A stretch of 64,000 bases of DNA. Source: Palsa-1233 sp039933845 (lineage in GTDB: Bacteria; Gemmatimonadota; Gemmatimonadetes; Gemmatimonadales; GWC2-71-9). The stretch covers positions 1 to 64,000 of the forward strand of contig JBDTNH010000004.1 in assembly GCA_039933845.1 (NCBI GenBank). Reading direction: 5' to 3'. Under the pieces are notes generated by a model. That model saw only the letters and a list, made by a program, of their open reading frames with translations. It made no database searches and was not told where the DNA came from. This document shows positions 18,127 to 25,833 of this stretch, in pieces. Each line of letters starts with the position of its first letter. Position 1 is the first letter of the stretch. A program made the position numbers and the translations under genes.

Positions 18127-18300
18127 GTGGCCGAACGCAAGGCGGTCCTCGTCCGGCTCGATCCGGCGCTGCATGCAGCACTCCAGCGCTGGGCCGCCGA
18201 CGAGTTGCGCTCGTTCAACGCACAGGTGGAATTCGTCCTGACACGAGCACTCAAGGAGCACGGGCGGGCGCCGCGGCCTCGAACTGAGAATGAACGGTGA
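18127..18300 (+). CDS. Small Arc/CopG-type ribbon-helix-helix protein
   Basis: A 57-aa reading frame starting with GTG 3 nt after the SPFH stop. The sequence begins V-A-E-R-K-A-V-L-V-R-L-D-P, the beta-strand of ribbon-helix-helix DNA-binding proteins, followed by helix A-L-H-A-A-L-Q-R-W-A-A-D-E-L and a second helix starting S-F-N-A-Q-V-E-F-V-L. That match and the tight spacing make it a real gene despite its size. It may repress the SPFH operon; a TGATATCA palindrome at 17215-17222 upstream of the SPFH gene is a possible site. It could also bind the SPFH protein at the membrane. Confidence 0.82.
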   Translation: MAERKAVLVRLDPALHAALQRWAADELRSFNAQVEFVLTRALKEHGRAPRPRTENER

Positions 18301-18377
18301 CCGTTCCAACACGCAACACCGCGGGACTGGCAGACCACAGTAATTCTGGCTAGTCTCCGCATACCCTCAACAAGCGA

Positions 18378-19082
18378 GTGTTCTTGGTGCACAAGGCCCA
18401 TTCCCTCTTGCTCCTCCCGCTTGCCGCCGCGTTTATGGCCTGCGGTTCCAAGAGCACAGGTCCCGGTGACAGCAACGGCGAGTTCGTGGTTCGCGGATCG
18501 GGTTCCGTGACGGCCTCGTCGCTGTCGCAACTCAACGTGGACCCCAGCGTCTTCTCCGTGGCGTTCTTCGAAATCCGATTGTCGTCGAACACGGATTGCT
18601 CAGGTCCGTATGTCTCGGTCTTGACGGCGAGTCCCGCGCGTCGGCTCGACATGAAGACCAACCCGGAAATTGTCCGGGTCGCGGGCCTCCCCGACGGAAC
18701 CTATCCCTGCCTGGCCATGCGGATCAGCGACTTGCTGCAGTTCGTACCGGCGACAACCGAGGGCGTGTGCATCGGCGGCACCAGTTACACACACGACACG
18801 TACCGTGTCGGTAACGAGAGCGTCGCTTTCAAGGATATCAACGGCGCCCCGATCACGGCCCATGGCACCGACGCGGCGCCGGCAGAAGATCCCGTCTGGG
18901 CCTTCGCCTCGACGAATCCCTCGGCAGTGGAGGCTCGGGGCTACAGTCAGAATCAAATCATCACACTCAGCGCATCGCTCCATGTCCCGGGATCGACCAC
19001 GTTCTATTGGGACGCCACGAACGCGCTGCAATCGACCGGGTCCGAGTGCGACATCGTGGCCGGAAATGTCGGGTTCCGCTGA
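18378..19082 (+). CDS. Lipoprotein of unknown function
   Basis: A 234-aa lipoprotein: signal peptide, lipobox F-M-A-C near residue 22, then a Ser/Gly-rich linker. The mature part has beta-rich character, four more Cys (possible disulfides) and no motif I recognise. Start is GTG at 18378; an in-frame GTG six bases on would also give a good signal peptide. A hairpin follows at 19118-19155. Confidence 0.68.
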   Translation: MFLVHKAHSLLLLPLAAAFMACGSKSTGPGDSNGEFVVRGSGSVTASSLSQLNVDPSVFSVAFFEIRLSSNTDCSGPYVSVLTASPARRLDMKTNPEIVRVAGLPDGTYPCLAMRISDLLQFVPATTEGVCIGGTSYTHDTYRVGNESVAFKDINGAPITAHGTDAAPAEDPVWAFASTNPSAVEARGYSQNQIITLSASLHVPGSTTFYWDATNALQSTGSECDIVAGNVGFR

Positions 19083-19117
19083 AGCTGAAGGACGGTGGCC
19101 GCTGAACGCGCAACGCT

Positions 19118-19155
19118 GAAGGTTCAACGTGTCATCCCTGCGCGTTGAGCCTTCA
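19118..19155. terminator. Bidirectional terminator hairpin
   Basis: TGAAGGTTCAACG (19118-19130) pairs with CGTTGAGCCTTCA (19143-19155) with one G-T mismatch and a 12-nt loop. It sits between two convergent genes. Partial copies of the TGAAGG element occur just upstream (19081-19120). Confidence 0.6.
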
Positions 19156-19175
19156 CCGGCGTCCAGCATTGCTCG

Positions 19176-19604
19176 TCAGGCGTCGCGAGTCGTCCCTTGC
19201 GACACCTCGGGCTGGTCCGTGTCATCATGCCCCTGCAGGCGGGCCAGGCGGGCCAGCTCCTCGTAGTCACGGTGGATCGCCTCGAGATCTTCCTGCTCGA
19301 GTTCCTCGAGATCGAGCAGCCGGTTGTGCGCGCCCTTGGTCGCCCGAATCAGCTCGTCCAGCTTGACCTGGACCGCCTCCGCATCGCGATTCTGGGTGTT
19401 CTGGATGAGGAAGACCATCAGGAACGTCACAACGGTCGTACCGGTGTTGATCACCAGTTGCCACGTGTCGCTCCAATGAAAGAGCGGACCGGTGACGGCC
19501 CAGACGACGATAACCAGCAGGGCGAGGACAAACGTCGCGGGTCGGCCGGACGCCCGAGACGTCCACTTCGCAAAGGCACGGAAACGGGATGGGGCAGCTG
19601 GCAT
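19176..19604 (-). CDS. Low-affinity iron permease family protein
   Basis: A 142-aa protein with two transmembrane segments (about 22-42 and 52-72) and a cytoplasmic acidic helix at the C-terminus. The stretch F-L-M-V-F-L-I-Q-N-T-Q-N-R-D is the signature of this small family (PF04120). The name derives from fungal proteins; transport activity in bacteria is unproven. I chose the start M-P-A-A-P-S with GGGGG upstream rather than the longer frame, which reads through a GATGAAG tandem repeat (about 19625-19650). Confidence 0.82.
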   Translation of the reverse strand: MPAAPSRFRAFAKWTSRASGRPATFVLALLVIVVWAVTGPLFHWSDTWQLVINTGTTVVTFLMVFLIQNTQNRDAEAVQVKLDELIRATKGAHNRLLDLEELEQEDLEAIHRDYEELARLARLQGHDDTDQPEVSQGTTRDA

Positions 19605-19654
19605 CGGATTTACCCCCACAAAACGATGAAGGATGAAGGATGAGCGATGGAGGA

Positions 19655-20323
19655 TCAACGTTCCACGAATGCCTCAAGATCCTGGACCGTCGCATCGACC
19701 GGCAGCATGCCATGGACTGTGCCCGGCACGCCGATAAAGCAGATTTCCCCGAGTCCGGCACCGCCGGCCCCGAGTGCCGCGGAGGGGCTGCGGACTGCCG
19801 CTCGTACCGAGGCCGCGGGGAGGTCGGCGGCCGCCAACCAGCGGCTGATGGCATCCGAACGGGGAAGCCCGGTCGGCCCGCTGCCACCCACCTCGACCCG
19901 CGGATCCTGTGAGAGCCCGAGCCCGGAGAGCAGCTCCGGTACGGAACTCGGGTCACCCCCAAAGAGCAGCAGAACTGGGAGGCCGGACTTGAGGACCCGG
20001 TCCCACGCCGACTCGGCCTTTGGTGCCGCCCGCAACAATCCCGACGAGGCGAACCCCTCCCACTCCCGCCGAATCCTGAGCTCGAGCTCCGGCACGCGCT
20101 CGAGCACATCGTGCCGCCCATGGCCCTCGAGCAGGGTCCGGAGGGCCCAATCGACCGACGCACCTGTCACCTGCTCCACCGCTCCCGGGCGGAGCACGAG
20201 TCCTTCGCCGGCCAGGATCTCCGCGTACGTGCGTACCATCAGGCCCCGGTCGTCAACCAAAGGGCCGACCACCTCAATCACCAGACCGCCGGTCTTCCCG
20301 CTATTTTCGGTCGTGCGGCTCAC
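19655..20323 (-). CDS. HAD-like protein lacking the catalytic aspartates
   Basis: A 222-aa protein with the layout of a HAD-superfamily phosphatase (cap helices after the first strand, then core strands). The first motif, normally D-x-D-G-T-L, reads I-E-V-V-G-P-L-V-D: the nucleophile Asp and the second Asp are Glu and Val. The later motif V-L-L-L-F-G-G-D-P also lacks the usual Ser/Thr. It is therefore probably catalytically dead and may be regulatory or structural. Start is GTG at 20323. It is divergent from the lipoprotein at 20351, with 27 bp between. Confidence 0.62.
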   Translation of the reverse strand: MSRTTENSGKTGGLVIEVVGPLVDDRGLMVRTYAEILAGEGLVLRPGAVEQVTGASVDWALRTLLEGHGRHDVLERVPELELRIRREWEGFASSGLLRAAPKAESAWDRVLKSGLPVLLLFGGDPSSVPELLSGLGLSQDPRVEVGGSGPTGLPRSDAISRWLAAADLPAASVRAAVRSPSAALGAGGAGLGEICFIGVPGTVHGMLPVDATVQDLEAFVER

Positions 20324-20350
20324 TGTCCACCTCTATGGGGGTCTCGTTTC

Positions 20351-20821
20351 ATGTCACGCATCAGCCAGTCCTTCCTCGTCCTGCCCCTCGCCCTCGTCCT
20401 CTCGGTCGCCTGTAGCGACAAGGCTGCCGATGACGCGGGGAAACAGGATTCCGCGAACGTCGCCGTGATCGATGTCCCGGCCTCGCCACGGGTCGTCTCG
20501 ATCGACATTGGCCGCGCCCTCGATGAGAACAAGCGCATCATGGGTGGTGGCGTCGAGCGATTCCCGCACGGTGACACATTGTATGTGGCGATCGGCGCGT
20601 CACACGTCCCGACCGGCACGCCAATCTCGGTACGGTTGTTGAGCGGTGACAAGGTACTCGAGACCGTGGATATCACGGCGACCGAGCCGGCGGCCGATGG
20701 GACGGCACAGATGACGGCCACGCTGCCCGCCGCGGCGTCGATCAGCGCAGGACTCTATCGCATCGAGGTGCTCCTGGACGGGATCTCCCAGGGCATCCGG
20801 GAAATCACCGTCGACGGGTGA
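20351..20821 (+). CDS. Lipoprotein with immunoglobulin-like C-terminal region
   Basis: A 156-aa lipoprotein. The signal and lipobox are S-V-A-C near residue 20; the mature start S-D-K-A-A-D-D-A-G-K is charged. The C-terminal 90 residues alternate hydrophobic residues and end with L-Y-R-I-E-V-L-L-D-G, like the final strands of a beta-sandwich. GGGGG precedes the ATG. No function can be assigned. Confidence 0.7.
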   Translation: MSRISQSFLVLPLALVLSVACSDKAADDAGKQDSANVAVIDVPASPRVVSIDIGRALDENKRIMGGGVERFPHGDTLYVAIGASHVPTGTPISVRLLSGDKVLETVDITATEPAADGTAQMTATLPAAASISAGLYRIEVLLDGISQGIREITVDG

Positions 20822-20849
20822 ATCGGTACTCGTCGCAGTCGGAGCCGAC

Positions 20850-21299
20850 TCAGGTACCCGACTGCGACGACCCGTTGCCGTTGCCAAGGAACCGCCGCTC
20901 GAAACGACGGCCACCAATCAGGACCGCCAGTGCGATTGCCGTCGCCACGCTGGCCTGCATGTAGAGCCCCACTCCGCACGCGACCCCGATCCCGGCGACC
21001 AGCCAGATCGCCGCCGCGGTGGTCAACCCCTCGACATTGCCGTCCTGTCGGTGGTTCATGATCACTCCCGCACCGAGAAATCCGACCCCGGTCAGTACAC
21101 CCTGGATCACGCGGGACATCGGGTTCGGATCCGGGCTGCCGTTGGCGAGAATCACCACCGGTGCGAACGCCCCACCGAGGGCCACCAACGCCAACGTCTT
21201 GAGCCCGGCAGGCTTGCGCCGCCACTCACGATCGGCGCCGATGATCGCACCGATCACGGTTGCGGCCCCGAGTCGCCAGAGTACATCGATCAGGCCCAC
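20850..21299 (-). CDS. MgtC/SapB-family membrane protein
   Basis: A 149-aa inner-membrane protein with about four hydrophobic segments. The family core is present: A-I-I-G-A-D-R-E-W-R-R-K-P-A-G-L-K-T near the N-terminus and G-V-G-F-L-G-A-G-V-I further on. MgtC-type proteins modulate Mg-limited growth and F-type ATPase. I chose the GTG at 21299 because GGAGGAGG (21304-21311) lies 4-5 nt upstream; the longer frame starts before that site. Confidence 0.86.
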   Translation of the reverse strand: MGLIDVLWRLGAATVIGAIIGADREWRRKPAGLKTLALVALGGAFAPVVILANGSPDPNPMSRVIQGVLTGVGFLGAGVIMNHRQDGNVEGLTTAAAIWLVAGIGVACGVGLYMQASVATAIALAVLIGGRRFERRFLGNGNGSSQSGT

Positions 21300-21425
21300 G
21301 TGTCCTCCTCCATGGCGGGTGTGCACCGGAAGGGAGTCGCGCCTCGCCAGAACGGCAAGGGCAGCCTGCGACCCGCTCTGAATTCAGTGTTCACCCGGCG
21401 GTGGCGGCAGCACCCCGATCACCCG

Positions 21426-21431
21426 TAGAAT
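21426..21431 (+). promoter_or_regulatory. -10 box just upstream of ada
   Basis: TAGAAT lies 6 nt before the ATG of the Ada gene, and no ribosome site is visible. This suggests a leaderless transcript. No clear -35 box is present, which would fit activator-dependent expression such as Ada autoregulation. Confidence 0.35.
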
Positions 21432-21437
21432 GGCATC

Positions 21438-22484
21438 ATGACCACACCAGCACTCCCGTCCAGACGGACAATGCTTCAGGCAGTGACCGACCGAGATCCC
21501 TCGTGGGACGGAGTGTTCGTTGTGGCGATCACCACGACGGGCATCGCGTGTCGCCCGACCTGCCCGTCCCGTCCCGCGCGTCCCGAGCATCGCCGATTCT
21601 ATCCGACCCTCGACGCGGCGATCGAGGCCGGATTTCGTGCTTGCCTCCGCTGCCGACCGGAGGTCGCCTCGACCACCCCGGCGCTGTGGGAGCGCGCGGT
21701 TGCGCTGGCGGATCGGATGGCACCGGACCGGCCGGACGATGACGCCTTGCGAGCAGACGGACTCGACCCCGTCCAGCTCCGCCGCCTCGGCCGACGTCTG
21801 CACGGCATGACCTTTCACGCGTGGCTCCGCGCTCGACGGATCGCCACCGCCCAGCGTCGCCTTCACCATGGCGAGGAGCTCGATCACGTGATTCTCACCT
21901 CCGGTTACTCATCTCACAGCGGATTTCGCGATGCGTTTGCGCACGTGATGGGGAAGTCTCCCGGTCGAGGGCGCGTGAACGAGCCGATCGCCATGCGCAC
22001 GATCGATTCTCCGGTTGGTCCCCTGGTCACCGCCGCCGTCGACGAGGGCATCTGCCTGCTCGAGTTCGCGGACGAAGCGCGCGTCGCGCGCCAGGCAACT
22101 CAACTCGGCCGGTGGTTCTCGGGCCCCATCATCCCGGGCAACCATCCGCACCTCGAGACACTCGCCACCGAACTCGAGGCCTACTTCGGCGGGTTGCTCG
22201 TGAGGTTCACCGTCCCGACGGCCCTGCGCGGTACACCATTCGAGCTGCAAACCTGGCAGGCCCTCACCACGATCCCGCATGGCGAGACCCGGAGCTATCT
22301 CGACATGGCACGACTGATCGGCAATCCCGGCGCTGTCCGCGCCGTCGGCAGTGCCAACGGCCGCAACCGAATCGCCATCGTGATCCCCTGCCACCGGGTG
22401 GTCAACGCCGACGGCAAGCTCGGCGGCTACGGCGGCGGACTCTGGCGCAAGCGACGCCTTCTGGAACTGGAAAGCGAGAAATGA
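21438..22484 (+). CDS. ada: Ada: methylphosphotriester/O6-methylguanine transferase and AraC-type regulator
   Basis: A 348-aa protein with the full Ada architecture. The N-terminal zinc domain has Cys38, Cys42, Cys69 and Cys72, the same numbering as E. coli Ada; Cys38 is the methyl acceptor and regulatory switch. An AraC-type helix-turn-helix segment follows (about 80-180, with G-Y-S-S-H-S-G-F-R-D-A-F), then a DNA methyltransferase domain with I-P-C-H-R-V (acceptor Cys about 318). It repairs alkylated DNA and activates the adaptive response. Its last codons run into a tandem repeat array (22474-22546). Convergent with the TauE gene. Confidence 0.92.
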   Translation: MTTPALPSRRTMLQAVTDRDPSWDGVFVVAITTTGIACRPTCPSRPARPEHRRFYPTLDAAIEAGFRACLRCRPEVASTTPALWERAVALADRMAPDRPDDDALRADGLDPVQLRRLGRRLHGMTFHAWLRARRIATAQRRLHHGEELDHVILTSGYSSHSGFRDAFAHVMGKSPGRGRVNEPIAMRTIDSPVGPLVTAAVDEGICLLEFADEARVARQATQLGRWFSGPIIPGNHPHLETLATELEAYFGGLLVRFTVPTALRGTPFELQTWQALTTIPHGETRSYLDMARLIGNPGAVRAVGSANGRNRIAIVIPCHRVVNADGKLGGYGGGLWRKRRLLELESEK

Positions 22485-22546
22485 GAAACGAGAAGCGAGA
22501 AACGAGAAGCGAGAAGCGAGAAACGAGAAGCGAGAAACGAGAAGCG
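22474..22546 (+). repeat. Tandem 7-bp array, left arm
   Basis: Ten units of RCGAGAA (one variant ATGAGAA) in perfect 7-bp phase, beginning inside the last codons of ada. It is inverted relative to the array at 22621-22699. Together they could form a stem of about 70 bp. Not CRISPR: there are no spacers within the array. Confidence 0.9.
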
Positions 22547-22620
22547 TGCTGCGTAAAGTGTGAAGCATGACATGCGATACCGTCGGAATGCGCTCCCGGT
22601 TCGGCGACCCTCGTTTCGCC

Positions 22621-22699
22621 TGTCTCGTGTCTCGTGTCTCGTGTCTCGCCTCTCGCTTCTCGCTTCTCGCTTCTCGCTTCTCGCTTCTCGTTTCTCGCG
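22621..22699 (-). repeat. Tandem 7-bp array, right arm
   Basis: Eleven units: four TGTCTCG, one CCTCTCG, five CTTCTCG and one TTTCTCG, i.e. the reverse complement of the left array. It abuts the TauE stop codon. The 74-bp gap between arms (22547-22620) holds no gene. The pair may act as a bidirectional terminator. Confidence 0.9.
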
Positions 22700-23422
22700 T
22701 CATGCCCAGATCAGCTTGATACCCGCCATCAGCAGGACCACCGCCAGCGTGGCGCGAATCGCGGCGCTTGGCAGCCGCTTGGCCCCCAGGTGGGAACCGA
22801 TCGTGCCGCCCAGCACGACGGCGATACTCCACGGCAGCAGTTGAGGGGGCCAGTCCCTGACCGTCCCGAGTTGACCGAGCAGCCCTGCGGCCGAATTGGC
22901 GAGGATGAAGACCACGGAGGTGGCGGCGGTGGTCCGCAGCGTGGCCCAGCCGAGCAGCAACAACAGCGGACTCAGGAAGATCCCCCCCCCAACGCCCGTG
23001 AGGCCGGCCAGGAATCCAAGCCCGGCACCGGTGGTCAGGGCGATGCCGCGCGGTGGTGCCCCGCGCGCCGTGTCCGGTGCCCGCAGCCGCACAAGGAATC
23101 GTAGCGCCGAGGCGATCAGCACGACGCCGATGATGACGCGATAGACGGTGACCGGCAGGGCGAGCCGACCGCCGAGGTACGCCATCGGCACCGACGTGAC
23201 CAGGAACGGCCAGAGCAGCGGCCAATCGAGATGTCCGGCACGCAAAAAGGTGCGGGTGCCGATGCTGGCCACGATCAGGTTGAGAGTGAGCGCCACCGGT
23301 CGCATGACGCCGGGTGTCATGCCGAGGAGTGCCATGATGGCGAGGTACCCTGACGCGCCGGCGTGTCCGACCGAGGAATAGAGGAGCGAGGCGACGAAGA
23401 TGGCGAGAGTGCCGAACAGCAC
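22700..23422 (-). CDS. TauE/SafE-family permease
   Basis: A 240-aa membrane protein with eight hydrophobic segments in two halves. Motifs typical of the sulfite-exporter TauE/SafE family: G-H-A-G-A-S-G-Y in the first half and G-L-T-G-V-G-G-G-I in the second; the latter is encoded by a nine-G tract (22982-22990). Such proteins move organic or inorganic sulfur anions; the substrate is unknown. GTG start, 21 nt after the RidA stop, so it is probably the last gene of the operon that includes the P1 peptidase. Confidence 0.86.
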   Translation of the reverse strand: MLFGTLAIFVASLLYSSVGHAGASGYLAIMALLGMTPGVMRPVALTLNLIVASIGTRTFLRAGHLDWPLLWPFLVTSVPMAYLGGRLALPVTVYRVIIGVVLIASALRFLVRLRAPDTARGAPPRGIALTTGAGLGFLAGLTGVGGGIFLSPLLLLLGWATLRTTAATSVVFILANSAAGLLGQLGTVRDWPPQLLPWSIAVVLGGTIGSHLGAKRLPSAAIRATLAVVLLMAGIKLIWA

Positions 23423-23443
23423 GCGGGTTCCGGAGCCTGGCGA

Positions 23444-23833
23444 CTATGCCGTGCGGAGCGCGGCCGTGGCGGTCATCTCAACGCGGCATCCCTCTCGCAG
23501 CACGGCGCCACCCACGATGGCGCGAGCCGGTCGGTGCGCGCCAAAATGCCGGACGCAGGCCGCGTTGACACCAGGCCAATCCTCGCGTGTGAGGACATGC
23601 ACCTGCAGGTGCAGCACGAGGTCGAGGTCACTGCCTGCGGCACGCAGGATGGCCTCGAGATTCTGGAGGGTGCGATCGGCCTGTGCCTCCGTGGTCACGC
23701 CCACCACCTCGCCGGTGTCGGGGTCGATCGCGAGTTGTCCCGCGACGTACACCAATCCGGCGTGCACGACCGCTTGACTGTAGTGACCCAAAGGCGCCGG
23801 AGCGCGATCGGTGTGAATGGTCCGGAGCATCAT
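23444..23833 (-). CDS. RidA/YjgF-family enamine/imine deaminase
   Basis: A 129-aa protein. RidA enzymes hydrolyse reactive enamines/imines released by PLP enzymes. Seen: G-H-Y-S-Q-A at 16-21, Y-V-A-G-Q-L, and P-A-R-A-I-V-G-G, which supplies the catalytic Arg, with the final C-R-V-E-M-T replacing the usual acidic V-E-I-E. Two ATG codons in tandem (23833, 23830) overlap the upstream P1 peptidase stop. Cytoplasmic. Confidence 0.88.
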   Translation of the reverse strand: MMLRTIHTDRAPAPLGHYSQAVVHAGLVYVAGQLAIDPDTGEVVGVTTEAQADRTLQNLEAILRAAGSDLDLVLHLQVHVLTREDWPGVNAACVRHFGAHRPARAIVGGAVLREGCRVEMTATAALRTA

Positions 23834-24957
23834 CGCCGCGATGCCGCGATCAGGGCACGCACCCGGTCGATCGGCAACGCCTCGGCGGTGCGACCGCGGT
23901 AGCTGACTGACGTGGCGCGCAGGAGGGAATTGTAGATCGCCTCCTCGGTCGCCTCGATCGTAGCGAGGAAGACTGGCGAGATCGCGTCGTCTGCGATCAC
24001 ACTGTCCGAGCGGATCGTCACGTCACGCGGTCGGCGCACCGACGTCGCCGTGGAGAACGCGATCACGAAGTCGCCCGACCCATTGGAGGCATCCGAGCCC
24101 GTGCGTCCCAGGCCGAGCATCGCTCGTGCGGCGACACGCTCGAGTTGACGTGCGGTGAGCGGAGCGTCGGTCGCGACCACGATCATCACGGAGCCGTCAC
24201 CCCGCTCGCTCGGGAGCGCGCTTCGGTACGAGTAGCGGCCCAGTGCCTTGCCGACCGGCACACCGTCCATCTGCAAGACGCCGCCGAAGTTGGTCTGCAC
24301 CAGCACGCCGACCGTCCATCCCCCGAGGGAACTGGGTAGGCGACGGCTTGACGTCCCGATGCCGCCCTTCCAACCGAAGGCCTGCGTGCCCCGCCCTGCC
24401 CCGACACTGCCTTCGGCGACCGGACCATCGGTCGCGTCTTCGAGCGCCCGACGGACATCCTCCGGTCGGACGGGCCGCTGGCGAATGTCACTGAGACCGC
24501 CATCGTTCGTCTCGCCCACCACGGGATTGATCGACCTGATCGCATCCATCCCAGGTTGATCGAGCAACCACGCCACCATCGCGTCGGCGGCCCGCCAGAC
24601 GCAGAGGGTGCACGTCAGGAGTATCGGCGTCTCCAGCTCACCCAGCTCGTTGACCTGAGTGCTGCCCACGAGTTTGCCAAAGGCATTCCCGATGTGCACC
24701 GCGGCCGGCACGCGATCCAGGAAGACGTTGCCGCCATGGGGCAGGATCGCGGTGACCCCGGAGTTGATACTGTCACCAGCGGTGATCGTCACCTGGCCGA
24801 CACGAACACCGCCGACATCGGTGATCGCATTGAGCGGACCGGTCGGCAGGACCCCTGGACGCAATCCGAGGTCGCGAGCTCGCGGACGATCGGCTTGACC
24901 GTGTGCTGGGACAGCAACAATGGCGAGCAGGAACAGGGTGACGGCGCGACGCCTCAT
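23830..24957 (-). CDS. P1-family (DmpA-like) aminopeptidase
   Basis: A 375-aa protein of the DmpA/BapA family, N-terminal nucleophile hydrolases that cut themselves and act as D- or beta-aminopeptidases. A signal peptide (V-A-V-P-A-H-G-Q) suggests export. The autocleavage site is N-G-S-G-D-F with Ser near residue 294; the downstream V-I-A-F-S-T fits the family. The N-terminal half has I-T-D-V-G-G-V-R-V-G-Q-V. I chose the start M-R-R-R-A-V because it overlaps the upstream stop by 4 nt (ATGA) and starts the signal. Middle of an operon with a membrane protein, RidA and TauE. Confidence 0.88.
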   Translation of the reverse strand: MRRRAVTLFLLAIVAVPAHGQADRPRARDLGLRPGVLPTGPLNAITDVGGVRVGQVTITAGDSINSGVTAILPHGGNVFLDRVPAAVHIGNAFGKLVGSTQVNELGELETPILLTCTLCVWRAADAMVAWLLDQPGMDAIRSINPVVGETNDGGLSDIRQRPVRPEDVRRALEDATDGPVAEGSVGAGRGTQAFGWKGGIGTSSRRLPSSLGGWTVGVLVQTNFGGVLQMDGVPVGKALGRYSYRSALPSERGDGSVMIVVATDAPLTARQLERVAARAMLGLGRTGSDASNGSGDFVIAFSTATSVRRPRDVTIRSDSVIADDAISPVFLATIEATEEAIYNSLLRATSVSYRGRTAEALPIDRVRALIAASRR

Positions 24958-25292
24958 CGTGCCGAGCTCGGCCCGGCACCCACCAACACGCCGACGCCGA
25001 CCAATGCCGATGCGGCGAGCAGGATCCCGACGTGTTGCCCCGTCATCACCGCCAGCGGCGATGCCAGACCCAGACCAACCAGCCCGCCAATCGAGCCGCC
25101 CTTGAGCCGGTTGGGATCGAACCAACCTCGGCGACTGGCGAAGTGGAGGGCGGCCAGCAAGGTGAGTGTGCCCCCGACCATCGCGCCGAGCATCGTGGTC
25201 CGTCGCCCGAGCGGACGACCCGCGAGGACACCCGCCAGCGCGCCGAGTCCGGTGAGGATTGAGGTGACAATGATCAGTCGCAGGTATCGCAT
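24954..25292 (-). CDS. Small membrane protein
   Basis: A 112-aa protein with three or four hydrophobic segments rich in Gly, Ala and Leu; no family recognised. It overlaps the P1 peptidase start by 4 nt, and a G-rich ribosome site precedes its ATG. It probably heads the P1-RidA-TauE operon. Confidence 0.68.
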   Translation of the reverse strand: MRYLRLIIVTSILTGLGALAGVLAGRPLGRRTTMLGAMVGGTLTLLAALHFASRRGWFDPNRLKGGSIGGLVGLGLASPLAVMTGQHVGILLAASALVGVGVLVGAGPSSAR

Positions 25293-25345
25293 GACGCCCC
25301 ACGGGAGAGAAGGCCTGCGCGGTGGGTCGCACGAACGCGACCGAG

Positions 25346-25759
25346 CTAGCCGGACACCGAAATCTGGCGATGCCCGCCGCCGAGGGCAAAAAGCGGCGCA
25401 CCGATAATTCCGGCCCCCCAGACCCAATCCGGATAATGCCCTGCGGCGAGTTCACGGAACACGATCACCGCGAGGACAATGGCGAACAGCCAGACGGTAC
25501 TGCTCTCGTGACTCCACTTCCAGGCGAGCAGGCCGCCAAAATAGCCCGCGACGAACCAACCACCGAGGAGCAGGAGCATGGAGAGCAGCGGTGCCTCTCC
25601 TGCTTCGAGCGCCGTTTTGATCGCGGCGGGGTTGTCGATCGCGACACCGATCGGTGCCGGCCTGAGCCCTGCTTCGGCCAAGCCGATCAGGTGAATGAAC
25701 ACGATCGCGAACACTATCGCGCCAGCGAGTGCGAAGACTCGGCGCGTGGTCGATGACAT
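25346..25759 (-). CDS. Four-helix membrane protein of unknown function
   Basis: A 137-aa protein with four predicted membrane helices and a short hydrophilic loop after the first. I chose the start M-S-S-T-T-R because positive charges just before the first helix fit topology, and GGGATGGCG precedes it. No recognisable family. It lies 53 bp upstream of the next membrane protein gene on the same strand. Confidence 0.68.
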   Translation of the reverse strand: MSSTTRRVFALAGAIVFAIVFIHLIGLAEAGLRPAPIGVAIDNPAAIKTALEAGEAPLLSMLLLLGGWFVAGYFGGLLAWKWSHESSTVWLFAIVLAVIVFRELAAGHYPDWVWGAGIIGAPLFALGGGHRQISVSG

Positions 25760-25833
25760 GTCGCCATCCCGGTTGGCGTGAATCCGCACGACGGTCGGTT
25801 GAAGCGAACCCGCTATCAGTCTCGGTTGATGCC

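Noticed and set aside
22474..22699. CRISPR array
   Set aside because: The unit is only 7 bp with no spacers between repeats and no cas genes in the window.
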